This document shows positions 38,360 to 46,666 of a DNA stretch of 64,000 nucleotides, piece after piece (the stretch's first letter is position 1; each line of letters opens with the position of its first letter). The stretch lies in contig PBLQ01000011.1 in NCBI GenBank assembly GCA_002721815.1, positions 234,885 through 298,884 on the forward strand. Reading direction: 5' to 3'. The notes beneath the pieces are model-generated. The model was not told the origin of the DNA. It searched no databases and saw nothing but the letters and a program-made list of their open reading frames with translations. The DNA is from Myxococcales bacterium (lineage in GTDB: Bacteria; Myxococcota; UBA727; GCA-2721815). Both the position numbers and the translations under genes were made by a program.

Positions 38360-39586
38360 TTATTGCTGAGGGTATTTTACCGTCTCACACCCAAATTCCA
38401 ACTCGATGGTGGTGTTGATCAACCCACAGGCCGCTTCGCAAAGAATGGCGCGTGTGGGATGGTTTGCATTATCAAAATACCACGCCTCATTATCACCACA
38501 CTGGGACCCGTTTTGAACGTTAGGTAACGTGGTCCGGCTACCGTCCTCCGTTGAGATTAAGACCACATTTGTTTCATCCGCCTCGATCTGTAAATTATTT
38601 TCAAGTTCAGGAAGTAAATATTCACAGGGTAACAACGCCCCCTGAACCACGTTTTCCTGCAATGCATCAAACACTTCTGTCCAATCCTCCTGGCAAATCG
38701 ATTGGATGACCCCTCCGGTGTCTTCACTCATATTAATGTATTCTTGACCTCTGTTTTCACCACAACTGCACGAATCATCCCAAAAGCAACCTTCGATATA
38801 ACCAATTAAATCCACAATGCTGTGAAAGACAAAACCCTGCGGAAAGCCAGGTGCAGTGGCCGTGGCAATAAAACTTTCAAAGTCTTCATCATCAGAATAC
38901 CCACCGGTGTCATCGTCAGAGACGGCGATAAAGTGCGTGATGGCGTCCGGTCTTAAGAAATCTTTATAATCCTCATAATTGTTGATGAGCTTTGACAACG
39001 CATCGTGACTGTGGACCCCTTGGCGAATGTGCCGATAACTTTCCGAGTCGGTATCCGGGCAACCGGCCGCCCCGCTTAAAGGCTCCGGAATACAAATCCC
39101 TAAATATTGTTTTTGTGCTGCCGGATCATAATAGTCATCATCAGCGCCCACCAAAACCACACGATAATCCAGATTTGATTCGCTAATTTCAGCCACAAAA
39201 AGATTGAGTTCTTGCTCGATGATAAGAATGGAATCGTCCATGCTCGGTGAGGAGTCGATCACCCAAATAATATCGACGGGCAACACCACGTTGTTTGCAG
39301 TGGCCGAAAGCGCAACACAAACATCATCATCAGTGACGCCCGCATCCATCAACGTCACCCCGCCATCAGGGCGCCCTGAAGCGACCGCATCCCCCGGACC
39401 CCCTGCATCTAATGAAGGAGGGTTGGCCGTTAATGTGCCACTGTCATAGAAGTTATTCCAATCGATGGATTCTTGATCTTCCACTTCAGGCACGACAGTT
39501 GGGCCAGCTGGCTCATCCTCACACTGACACCCGTTCATGATCCCAACCGCCAGAATCAAACTCTTTAATGGATGCAAGTTGACCAT
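38360..39586 (-). CDS. von Willebrand factor A domain lipoprotein with DAG linker
   Basis: A 408-residue exported protein with a short signal ending MNGC (Cys20, acceptable lipobox). A linker with DAG units (SLDAGGPG, LMDAG) precedes a vWA-type Rossmann domain from about residue 98 to 300. The metal-ion-dependent adhesion motif is intact: DSSPSM (DxSxS), with later acidic residues in VSDDDTGG. vWA domains bind protein partners through a divalent cation. The C-terminal about 100 residues contain paired cysteines and an 'ILCEAACG' segment like the tails of other myxobacterial surface lipoproteins. The gene overlaps nothing; it starts at ATG 39586 and runs into the MBL lipoprotein gene 12 bp downstream. 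Similar vWA lipoproteins are common in Myxococcota; their ligands are largely unknown. Confidence 0.83.
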   Translation of the reverse strand: MVNLHPLKSLILAVGIMNGCQCEDEPAGPTVVPEVEDQESIDWNNFYDSGTLTANPPSLDAGGPGDAVASGRPDGGVTLMDAGVTDDDVCVALSATANNVVLPVDIIWVIDSSPSMDDSILIIEQELNLFVAEISESNLDYRVVLVGADDDYYDPAAQKQYLGICIPEPLSGAAGCPDTDSESYRHIRQGVHSHDALSKLINNYEDYKDFLRPDAITHFIAVSDDDTGGYSDDEDFESFIATATAPGFPQGFVFHSIVDLIGYIEGCFWDDSCSCGENRGQEYINMSEDTGGVIQSICQEDWTEVFDALQENVVQGALLPCEYLLPELENNLQIEADETNVVLISTEDGSRTTLPNVQNGSQCGDNEAWYFDNANHPTRAILCEAACGLINTTIELEFGCETVKYPQQ

Positions 39587-39903
39587 GCAGATAACTCCAT
39601 TGGTCGTTCACCCCAGCCGACCCGGCAATATTTTGGTTAGGCAAAGCATGCCATAAACCGGTTTCATTTACGACAAATGACCGACCGAAGCCAATTCAGG
39701 TTGGCAAAGCGAGCACATTTGACAGCTGAACAGGGGAACCCGTAAGCCTATGTTTTACTCGGGTTTTCTGGCTTCCCTTTGAACCTGCGATTCTTCTTGT
39801 TCAACAAAACTGAATGATATCTTCAGATATTTGCGCTTTTGAGTGAACAAAGAAAGTGGCAGCTTCCACCCACTTCGGAACCGCTATCAACAAAGGAGTC
39901 GAC
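39587..39903. other. Divergent intergenic region with a short palindrome
   Basis: This 317-bp gap separates the minus-strand vWA lipoprotein from the plus-strand Pro/Glu lipoprotein and must hold promoters for both. The clearest structure is ATATCT-TC-AGATAT (39817-39830), a perfect 6-bp inverted repeat that could be an operator. No small gene is evident. Confidence 0.4.
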
Positions 39904-40752
39904 ATGATTTTCCCACCAAAGGCCAACACAAACCGTGTCTCCCAAACAGCAGCGTTAGGTGTTCTCTTGCTTGCGTTCGCCGCCTGCGGTGAAGAAAAAT
40001 TGGTCTCCATTCCGCAACCAGACCCTGAATTACCGATGGTTCCAGAATCAGATTGGGAGCCTGACACACCGGCACCTCCACCTCCCCCACCGCCACCGCC
40101 GCCGCCTGAAGAGGAAGAGGAGGAGTGGTGCATCGTAGAAGAGAGTGCATTTGACATTGAAGAGTTCTCCAGCCTTGAAGATGCATTCGCCTTGGCGGGC
40201 GTTCACGATGCGATCATTTTGGACTTTGAACAACCCAATCTGCAAACCGATGAAACGTGGCGCATCAAATCTGTGGATGTATTGGCCATGGTACCCGACT
40301 CAATGTTTAACATGTTCCCAGACTCTTATGAATTGGTAGTTGAGATTTACCCAGGCACTTCACCAAATAATGCGACCCCCTACACAAAAACCCAAACACT
40401 GGTCTTGGGAGATTTGGAATGGGAAACCGTAACGCTGAACAATCCGGCCACCGCTTATGAACGCACCCAACGTCGCGCATGGTGGACCTTTGATTTCGGC
40501 GAAGACATCCCTCTGACCAACGCCGCTTATGCGAGCTATACCATTGGCGTGAAATGGCTCTCCAGATCACTGCCCACGGTGGGCTATTCTAACTATAACC
40601 GTGCCTGCAGCAGCAACTGGACCAACTCTGGTTCTGGCTTTCGCAACAATGGTGACAATCACTCCGCTGCCGAGGACATGCAATGTTCATGGCCCATGAT
40701 GCGCGTCCAGCTCGAAAAGCGCACCTACTCAGAAGAGATTTGCGACGAATAG
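39904..40752 (+). CDS. Lipoprotein with polyproline/polyglutamate linker
   Basis: A 282-residue lipoprotein of unknown function. The start is ATG 39904, with AAAGGAG at 39892-39898; an upstream GTG frame exists but lacks a ribosome site. The signal ends LAFAAC (Cys28). The mature N-terminus is acidic and leads to a linker of eleven prolines followed by six glutamates (about residues 58-76), likely a rigid spacer that holds the domain away from the membrane. The C-terminal about 200 residues look beta-rich, with aromatic-rich segments (WWTFDFGEDIPL, YTIGVKWLSRSLPTVGYS) and two cysteine pairs, in the manner of carbohydrate-binding jelly-roll domains; no family was firmly recognised. The gene stands alone and is closed by a strong terminator. 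Confidence 0.8.
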   Translation: MIFPPKANTNRVSQTAALGVLLLAFAACGEEKLVSIPQPDPELPMVPESDWEPDTPAPPPPPPPPPPPEEEEEEWCIVEESAFDIEEFSSLEDAFALAGVHDAIILDFEQPNLQTDETWRIKSVDVLAMVPDSMFNMFPDSYELVVEIYPGTSPNNATPYTKTQTLVLGDLEWETVTLNNPATAYERTQRRAWWTFDFGEDIPLTNAAYASYTIGVKWLSRSLPTVGYSNYNRACSSNWTNSGSGFRNNGDNHSAAEDMQCSWPMMRVQLEKRTYSEEICDE

Positions 40753-40781
40753 ATTTCCTCAAGAAAACACAAACCCTGCCC

Positions 40782-40820
40782 CCCGCCGTCACCTCTCTTC
40801 TCGACGTGCGGGTTTTTTTT
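40782..40820 (+). terminator. Rho-independent terminator after the Pro/Glu lipoprotein gene
   Basis: CCCGC+CGTC (40782-40790) pairs with GACG-T-GCGGG (40803-40812), 9 bp with a single bulged T and a 12-nt loop, followed by eight T (40813-40820). It separates this gene from hppD. Confidence 0.85.
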
Positions 40821-41009
40821 AATTAGATAAACATCAAACCCCTCCTCGCCGTATTTCACTTGCAATTTACACAATTGTTCGAAAACCATCACCTGACGCT
40901 GCATCGAAAAACCTGAACAACCCATTCAAATATTTCTTGTTTTTCTGAATATCTTTCTTTGCTAGACACTCTTCATCGCAAGATTACGTCGTCAAAAAAG
41001 GAGTAAGCC

Positions 41010-42179
41010 ATGGCTGCATCACATGAATTAGGAATTAAAGAAATCCACAGTTTCCATTTTGTCACCAGTGAAAACGAGCGTTCCCATAACTACTACACCG
41101 AAAAAATGGGTTGGCGCCCGGTGGCCATTTCATCAGAGAGTTTTGAAAAACAAACAGGTCAATCCAGTACAGTATTTCAAAACGGCGACATCCGATGGGT
41201 CGTCAGTACCCCGCTCAATGATTCCTGTCGTGCAGCCCGTTTTCTCAAGCGACATCCTGCAGGTGTGATGTCGGTCTCCTTCGAAGTTGAAGACATTCAA
41301 AAAGCCTGGGATTTCTTAGACCAAAGAGGTGGCACACCCATTTATTCTGTTCAAACCACCACCAATGACCAAGGTGGTTGCTTTAAGCATTTCAGCATTG
41401 CCACCCCCATCGGTGACCTCACTTTTCGGTTCATTGAAAAACACAATTGGAACGATTTTGCCCCAGGCTTTGAAACGCTGCCCAACATGACCATCATTAA
41501 TCGTGATAACTATCAATACAAAAAAATCGATCACATCACCTGTAACGTGATGACCATGGCAGCAGTTGAACTTTGGTTTGAACATGTTTTGGGCATGGAA
41601 CGATGCTGGGGAATTGAATTCCACACAGACGAAATCAATGAAAATGCTGTTTCCGGAACGGGCCTCAAATCTGTGGTCATGTGGGATCCAAGCTCCGGTG
41701 TAAAATTTCCCATCAACGAGCCCATGGAACCTTTCTTCAAAGAGGGCCAAATCAATCAGTTCGTTGAAGACAATTGTGGTGGCGGCGTACAGCACATCGC
41801 ACTGGAAGTAGACAACATCCTCAATGCCGCCCAAGCCTTAACCGGCCGTGGCGTCCAGTTTTTGGAAACCCCAGAGGTCTATTACGAGCCTGTGCCTGAG
41901 CGTCTCAAAGAAGTAGGTGTTGATATCAACAATCTCAAACACAGCATTGACGATTTGAAGCCCCACGGCCTTTTGATCGATGGTTCCCCCACGGACCAGT
42001 ATATGCTGCAAGTTTTCTTTAAGGATGCCTCCACGTATCACGATGACCACCAAGCGGGCCCTTTCTTCTTTGAAATCATTGAACGACAAGGCGACCAGGG
42101 CTTTGGGGGTGGAAATTTCCGGGCATTATTTGAAGCCATCGAATTAGAACAAAACAAACAAATCGAAGCCAGCGCCTAA
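41010..42179 (+). CDS. hppD: 4-hydroxyphenylpyruvate dioxygenase
   Basis: Fe(II) enzyme that converts 4-hydroxyphenylpyruvate to homogentisate, the second step of tyrosine catabolism and the source of homogentisate for tocopherol or pyomelanin in some organisms. At 389 residues it is the normal length for a two-domain vicinal-oxygen-chelate protein. The iron ligands are visible in the C-terminal domain: His175 (KIDHIT), His262 (VQHIAL) and Glu355 (FFEIIER). The C-terminal gating segment GFGGGNFRALFEAIE is typical of true HPPD rather than hydroxymandelate synthase. The ATG at 41010 has AAAAAAGGAG just upstream. It leads hppD-fahA-maiA, with 42 bp before fahA. Confidence 0.97.
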   Translation: MAASHELGIKEIHSFHFVTSENERSHNYYTEKMGWRPVAISSESFEKQTGQSSTVFQNGDIRWVVSTPLNDSCRAARFLKRHPAGVMSVSFEVEDIQKAWDFLDQRGGTPIYSVQTTTNDQGGCFKHFSIATPIGDLTFRFIEKHNWNDFAPGFETLPNMTIINRDNYQYKKIDHITCNVMTMAAVELWFEHVLGMERCWGIEFHTDEINENAVSGTGLKSVVMWDPSSGVKFPINEPMEPFFKEGQINQFVEDNCGGGVQHIALEVDNILNAAQALTGRGVQFLETPEVYYEPVPERLKEVGVDINNLKHSIDDLKPHGLLIDGSPTDQYMLQVFFKDASTYHDDHQAGPFFFEIIERQGDQGFGGGNFRALFEAIELEQNKQIEASA

Positions 42180-42221
42180 ATTGCCGCTGTCCGGTTAAAC
42201 GATAAAAAAAGGAGAAATAAA

Positions 42222-43241
42222 ATGAAATTAGCAACTCTCAAAAATGGTCGTCGCGATGGCGCTTTGGTCGTCGTTTCTCAAGACAACACGCAAGCCGTAT
42301 TTGCTTTAGACATTGCGCCCACGCTTCAGTACGCGTTGGACAACTGGGAAGAAGCGTCTCTCTTACTGCAACAGAAGTATCAAAACCTTAACGCAGGAAA
42401 AGAAACTGAGGCGTTCCCTTTTGAGGCTGAGGAGGCAGCAAGCCCCCTACCTCGCTCTTACGCCTGGCTGGATGGAAGTGCTTATATTAACCATGTGGTT
42501 TTGGTTCGCAAAGCCCGCAGTGCAGAGCCGCCCGCGACGCTCAAAACAGACCCCTTGATGTACCAAGGCGGCAGTGATGCTTTCTTGGGACCTCGCGATG
42601 ATATCGAGCTGGCCGATGAATCCTGGGGGTGTGATTTTGAATCTGAGGTGGCAGTGGTCACTGGTGACGTCCCTCAAGGGGTCTCTCCAAAAGAGGCAGA
42701 GCAATACGTCAAATTGGTATTGCTTTGTAACGACGTATCCCTGCGAAACCTGATCCCCGGAGAGCTTGCCAAAGGATTTGGTTTTTTCCAATCCAAGCCC
42801 TCCTCTGCATTTTCGCCCATCGCTGTAACGCCAGACGAACTCGGTGATGCCTGGCAAAATGGGCGGGTTCATCTTCCCTTACACACCCATTTAAACGGCA
42901 ATCTATTTGGACAACCTGAAGCAGGCCCTGAAATGCATTTCAATTTCTACGAGTTGATTTCTCATGCGGCCAAATCTCGACCTTTATCTGCGGGGACCAT
43001 CATCGGTAGTGGTACTGTGAGTAACGAAGACACCTCGAAAGGTTCTTCCTGCTTGGCAGAAAAACGCATGCTGGAGAAAATCAACACCGGCGTCTTTCGT
43101 ACACCCTTTCTCAAATATGGAGACCAAGTCACCATTGAGATGTTTCAAGAGGGACACAGCGTCTTTGGCCAAATTGCGCAAAAGGTCACCCCCTACCAAA
43201 AACCGTTGCAGGAGAATCATTATGGCACTCACGCTTCGTAG
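42222..43241 (+). CDS. fahA: Fumarylacetoacetate hydrolase family protein
   Basis: Last step of homogentisate breakdown: hydrolysis of fumarylacetoacetate to fumarate and acetoacetate. The 339-residue sequence has the FAH fold with the signature DPLMYQGGSDAFLGP (about 107-121), the metal-binding acidic segment DFESEVAVVTGD (about 138-149), NDVSLRNLIPGELAKGFGFFQSKP and GTIIGSGTVSNEDTSKG near the C-terminus. It is the shorter bacterial form without the SH3-like N-terminal domain of mammalian FAH. GGAG precedes the ATG. Its 3' end overlaps the maiA start by 20 bp, so both should be made together. The position between hppD and maiA makes the tyrosine substrate much more likely than another FAH-family substrate. 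Confidence 0.93.
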   Translation: MKLATLKNGRRDGALVVVSQDNTQAVFALDIAPTLQYALDNWEEASLLLQQKYQNLNAGKETEAFPFEAEEAASPLPRSYAWLDGSAYINHVVLVRKARSAEPPATLKTDPLMYQGGSDAFLGPRDDIELADESWGCDFESEVAVVTGDVPQGVSPKEAEQYVKLVLLCNDVSLRNLIPGELAKGFGFFQSKPSSAFSPIAVTPDELGDAWQNGRVHLPLHTHLNGNLFGQPEAGPEMHFNFYELISHAAKSRPLSAGTIIGSGTVSNEDTSKGSSCLAEKRMLEKINTGVFRTPFLKYGDQVTIEMFQEGHSVFGQIAQKVTPYQKPLQENHYGTHAS

Positions 43242-43866
43242 CTATTACCGATCCAGTTGCTCATGGCGGGTCCGCATTGCATTGAATTGGAAGGGGCTCA
43301 ATTACAAAACCCTTCCCGTTCACCTGGTGAACAATGGTGGAGAGCAGTACGGTTTCGAAATGCGACGAAAAAACCCCATGCGCGAAGTTCCCGTCCTAAG
43401 TAGTGGTCAGGGTGACCTCGCCCAAAGCATGGCTATTTTGGAATACCTAGAGGAGGTTCAACCGAAGCCATCATTGCTGCCCACCGATCCCTTTTTGCGC
43501 GCAAGAGTGCGACAACTGGCGGAGGTGATCAACAGCGGTGTGCAACCTTTACAAAATCTCAGGGTTTTAAAACACTTGGGAAAAGTACATGGTTTCAGCC
43601 AAAAAGACACTCACGACTGGGCCAAATATTGGATTGGCGAAGGCCTCAATGCGTTTCAAGAATTGACCAAAGAAACAGTGGGCCAGTTTTGCGTGGGTGA
43701 TCAGGTTAGCTTTGCAGACCTCTTACTCGTTCCACAGCTCTACAATGCGCGACGGTTTGGTGTTTCGGTCAACCATTTCCCCCTGCTGTTGGACATTGAA
43801 GCCAGACTGTCAACGCTGTCTGCTTTCCAACAGGCCCATCCAGAACGTCAGGATGATGCGGCTTAA
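43222..43866 (+). CDS. maiA: Maleylacetoacetate isomerase (zeta-class GST)
   Basis: Glutathione-dependent cis-trans isomerase turning maleylacetoacetate into fumarylacetoacetate. The start chosen is ATG 43222 (AGGAG at 43210-43214), inside the end of fahA; it gives 214 residues, the standard length, and begins MALTLRSYYRSSCSWRVRIAL. That segment is the zeta-class active site, with SSC at residues 11-13. The N-terminal thioredoxin-like domain continues with the cis-Pro/GSH-binding REVPVL and QSMAILEYLEE, followed by a helical C-terminal domain. Longer in-frame starts upstream only read through fahA in another frame. A terminator follows after 24 bp. Homogentisate dioxygenase (hmgA), needed between HPPD and this enzyme, is not in the window. 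Confidence 0.95.
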   Translation: MALTLRSYYRSSCSWRVRIALNWKGLNYKTLPVHLVNNGGEQYGFEMRRKNPMREVPVLSSGQGDLAQSMAILEYLEEVQPKPSLLPTDPFLRARVRQLAEVINSGVQPLQNLRVLKHLGKVHGFSQKDTHDWAKYWIGEGLNAFQELTKETVGQFCVGDQVSFADLLLVPQLYNARRFGVSVNHFPLLLDIEARLSTLSAFQQAHPERQDDAA

Positions 43867-43888
43867 GAACATCGTTGATGTTCAGAGA

Positions 43889-44833
43889 TCAAGCAGAGCT
43901 TTTGCTCTGCTTTTTTTTGGCTTTGCCCTTCGTTGCAAATTGTGCCCATTCTTCTTCGATGTATTCGGCAAACAACCGGCCCCCACTGCCGAGCGGCTTG
44001 TCTCGACGGGTCACCAGTTGCGGCGTAAAAAGAAACGTGTGTCCTTCTTCAAAGGGAAGTGTTTTTAAAATACCTTCATCGAGTTCTTCTTGAATCATGT
44101 GCGTTGGCATCCATCCAAACCCAACACCCCCAACCAAAGCCTCTCGCTTTGAGCGGAAATCAGACAACTCAAAAACATGGGGCACATCAAAATACATTTT
44201 GCGAATATGCGTCATGCCTTTCCCTGCTGACGGGGTCACCAAGACCTGAACGTGAGATGCGAAGGCGGAACGACGTAAAGGTGCTGCCTCATCATGCAAG
44301 GGATGATCGGCGTGTGCCACCAATAACATTTCGAGCGGCTGCAAGGCTCGCACCTCCAGCATGGGCTCCGAAGGGAGGTCCACCGTAATCATTAAAGCAG
44401 CATCCAGCTTGTCGAAACGTTCGCGAACCATGGACAAATAATCCACCCGCAGCTCGACCTTAGTGGGTAAATCTTGGGCAGTGAAACGTCGCAACGCCTT
44501 AATCGGTGGGCGCATGGGTAACACACCATCCATCACCACCACCAAACGAGGCTCCCATCCCGCGTTGAAGTGGTTGGCCACGTTTTCCAACTGGCGGGCC
44601 CGCTCCAACACGGCGCGCCCTTCCTCCAGGATTAGCCGGCCCCCTTCGGTCAAAACTGCCTTGTGCCCAGAGCGATCATAGATTTCGATCTCGAGTGAGC
44701 TTTCGAGGGTCTTGATGGCGTAACTCACCGCTGAGGTAGCGCGGTACAACTCTTTGGCGGCCGCGGAAAAACTGCCCAAACGTTCAATGGCATCCAAAAC
44801 GAGAAGCTGGTCGAGGCTCACATTCATGTTCAA
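43889..44833 (-). CDS. LysR-type transcriptional regulator
   Basis: A 314-residue LTTR: N-terminal winged helix-turn-helix (about 4-63, with LGSFSAAAKELYRATSAVSYAIKTLE) and a periplasmic-binding-protein-like effector domain (about 90-300). The last residues are a Lys/Ser-rich tail encoded by the terminator hairpin of the opposing maiA operon. It is divergent from ilvD, with 161 bp between the start codons, the usual arrangement for an LTTR and its target, so ilvDCGME is the first candidate for control. It also converges on the tyrosine genes, so those remain possible. It is not close enough to IlvY to name. A promoter with TTGACA (44886-44881), 17 bp and ATAAAT (44863-44858) faces it. Confidence 0.93.
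   Translation of the reverse strand: MNMNVSLDQLLVLDAIERLGSFSAAAKELYRATSAVSYAIKTLESSLEIEIYDRSGHKAVLTEGGRLILEEGRAVLERARQLENVANHFNAGWEPRLVVVMDGVLPMRPPIKALRRFTAQDLPTKVELRVDYLSMVRERFDKLDAALMITVDLPSEPMLEVRALQPLEMLLVAHADHPLHDEAAPLRRSAFASHVQVLVTPSAGKGMTHIRKMYFDVPHVFELSDFRSKREALVGGVGFGWMPTHMIQEELDEGILKTLPFEEGHTFLFTPQLVTRRDKPLGSGGRLFAEYIEEEWAQFATKGKAKKKQSKSSA
43891..43918 (+). terminator. Terminator of the hppD-fahA-maiA operon, inside the lysR 3' end
   Basis: AAGCAGAGC (43891-43899), loop TTTT, GCTCTGCTT (43904-43912), then T to 43918: a 9-bp perfect stem with a T-run. It lies almost wholly inside the last codons of the convergent lysR gene, where it encodes the KKQSKSSA tail. Confidence 0.88.
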
Positions 44834-44838
44834 ATTCC

Positions 44839-44886
44839 TTTAACGAGTTTGCCAATTATTTATGTTTTCATTTAACAAGTTGTCAA
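44839..44886. promoter_or_regulatory. Direct repeats in the lysR-ilvD intergenic region, with the lysR promoter
   Basis: TTTAACGAGTTTGCCAA starts at 44839 and TTTAACAAGTTGTCAA at 44871. The 32-bp phase is close to three helical turns, so two bound proteins would sit on the same face of the DNA. The right copy contains the lysR -35 (TTGACA on the minus strand), and the -10 ATAAAT lies between the repeats, so binding would block lysR itself. Likely autoregulatory operator; binding protein inferred to be the LysR product. Confidence 0.5.
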
Positions 44887-44994
44887 GCTATCTCTTCAAT
44901 CCAACGGAGGGTCTCCAGGGCCCTCAACGTGAAAAGAACCTTAAGCGACTGTTTTTAATAAACTTTAAACGCTTGAGCCACCAGGAGGTAAAAA

Positions 44995-46638
44995 ATGACT
45001 CAAAAACGACTCGCTGAAGACCTCGCCCGCGCCCCTGCCAGAGCCATGCTCAAAGCCACAGGGCTAACCGACGCAGATCTCGCGAAGCCCATGGTGGCGG
45101 TGGTTCATTGCTGGACGGATGTCACCCCCTGCAACATGGGCCTCAAAAGTCTGGCTCAAGATGTTCGAAAAGGCATCAAAGACGCTGGTGGGACCCCCAT
45201 CGAATTCAACACAGTCGCAGTCTCCGATGGTATCACCATGGGAACGGAAGGCATGCGATTGTCGTTAATGTCACGTGAAGTCATCGCAGATTCATTAGAG
45301 TTGGCCGTTCGCGCTCATGAGTTCGATGCAGTGGTGGCTTTGTGTGGCTGCGATAAAACCATCCCCGGCGTGGTGATGGGTCTGTTGCGTTTGGATTTGC
45401 CCTCCGTGGTACTTTATGGCGGATCTATCCTTCCCGGTCGTTTCGAAGGTCGTGACGTGACGGTTCAAGACGTTTTCGAAGCTGTGGGTGCAGTGGCCGC
45501 TGGCCAAATGAGCCGCGAGAGATTGAAAGTATTGGAAGACAAAGCATGCCCAGGCGCTGGTGCATGTGGCGGACAGTTCACCGCCAACACCATGTCTACC
45601 GCAGTGACCATGCTGGGCTTATCGCCCATGGGCGCCAATGACGTCCCTGCTGTCGACCCTCGTAAACCGGAAGTGGCCTACGAGGTGGGCCGGACGGTGA
45701 TGCAAGTTCTAGAAAACGGACTGCGACCCAGTCATTTGGTCACAAAGACGTCGTTACAAAATGCCGCTACGGCCGTAGCCGCGTCAGGTGGGTCAACCAA
45801 TGCAGTCCTGCACTTGCTGGCATTGGCACAAGAAGCCCATGTGGACTTTACTTTGGAAGACATTCACCAAGCTTCGGCACAAACACCCACCTTGGCCGAT
45901 CTCAAACCAGGTGGCCAATACACGTCACCCGACCTAGAAAAAGCCGGTGGCTTACGATTGTTGACCCAACGTTTGTTTGAAGCACAACGCCTCACCGATA
46001 CGCCCACTGTCACCGGGAAATGGCTGAGCCAAGAAGCCAACTTGGCAGAAGAAACCCCTGAGCAACAGGTGGTCAGAAACCTCGACAACCCTCTCAAGCC
46101 CCACGGTGGTCTGGCCATTTTGAAGGGCTCTTTAGCACCTGAAGGCTGTGTCTTAAAACTCAGTGGTCACAGTAAAAAGCGTCACGAGGGCCCAGCAAGG
46201 GTTTTCGAATGCGAAGAAGAAGCTTTTGAAGCCGTTCAACAGGGGCGCATCCAACCTAACGATGTGGTGGTGATCCGCAACGAAGGCCCCAAGGGGGGTC
46301 CGGGGATGCGAGAAATGTTGGCCGTCACGGCCGCATTGGTGGGACGCGGACTTGGAGACAGTGTCGCACTGATCACCGATGGTCGTTTTTCTGGCGCCAC
46401 TCACGGTTTCATGGTGGGACATGTGGCTCCGGAAGCGGCGGTAGGTGGTCCCATCGCCTTGGTTCAAAACGGTGACACCATCGTTTTGGATGTGGAAACA
46501 CGAGCCATCGACTTGAAAGTCGATTTGAGCGAGCGCAAGCAAGCATGGGCTCCCAAAGAACTTCATGCGCCGAGAGGCGTTATGTCAAAATATGTTGCTC
46601 TGGTCTCATCCGCTGCTACCGGTGCAACAACATCTTAA
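44995..46638 (+). CDS. ilvD: Dihydroxy-acid dehydratase
   Basis: [2Fe-2S] dehydratase of valine and isoleucine synthesis: dihydroxy-isovalerate and dihydroxy-methylvalerate to the 2-oxoacids. Candidate cluster cysteines are in the expected places: Cys46 (TPCNMG), Cys119 (CGCDKT) and Cys191 ([14 protein letters not shown]). The Mg-bound Lys region, [14 protein letters not shown] and the C-terminal [14 protein letters not shown] and [11 protein letters not shown] motifs are present. Length 547 residues is at the short end of the family but complete. AGGAGG precedes the ATG at 44995. It is the first gene of ilvDCGME, 28 bp before ilvC, downstream of the LysR divergent promoter region. No leader peptide rich in Ile/Leu/Val codons was found, so classical attenuation is not supported. 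Confidence 0.96.
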   Translation: MTQKRLAEDLARAPARAMLKATGLTDADLAKPMVAVVHCWTDVTPCNMGLKSLAQDVRKGIKDAGGTPIEFNTVAVSDGITMGTEGMRLSLMSREVIADSLELAVRAHEFDAVVALCGCDKTIPGVVMGLLRLDLPSVVLYGGSILPGRFEGRDVTVQDVFEAVGAVAAGQMSRERLKVLEDKACPGAGACGGQFTANTMSTAVTMLGLSPMGANDVPAVDPRKPEVAYEVGRTVMQVLENGLRPSHLVTKTSLQNAATAVAASGGSTNAVLHLLALAQEAHVDFTLEDIHQASAQTPTLADLKPGGQYTSPDLEKAGGLRLLTQRLFEAQRLTDTPTVTGKWLSQEANLAEETPEQQVVRNLDNPLKPHGGLAILKGSLAPEGCVLKLSGHSKKRHEGPARVFECEEEAFEAVQQGRIQPNDVVVIRNEGPKGGPGMREMLAVTAALVGRGLGDSVALITDGRFSGATHGFMVGHVAPEAAVGGPIALVQNGDTIVLDVETRAIDLKVDLSERKQAWAPKELHAPRGVMSKYVALVSSAATGATTS

Positions 46639-46666
46639 TCCCTTTTACTTTCACAAGGAGGTCGTC

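Noticed and set aside
44834-44994. A leader peptide and attenuator before ilvD
   Set aside because: No short frame with runs of Ile, Leu or Val codons, and no terminator/antiterminator hairpins ahead of the ATG.
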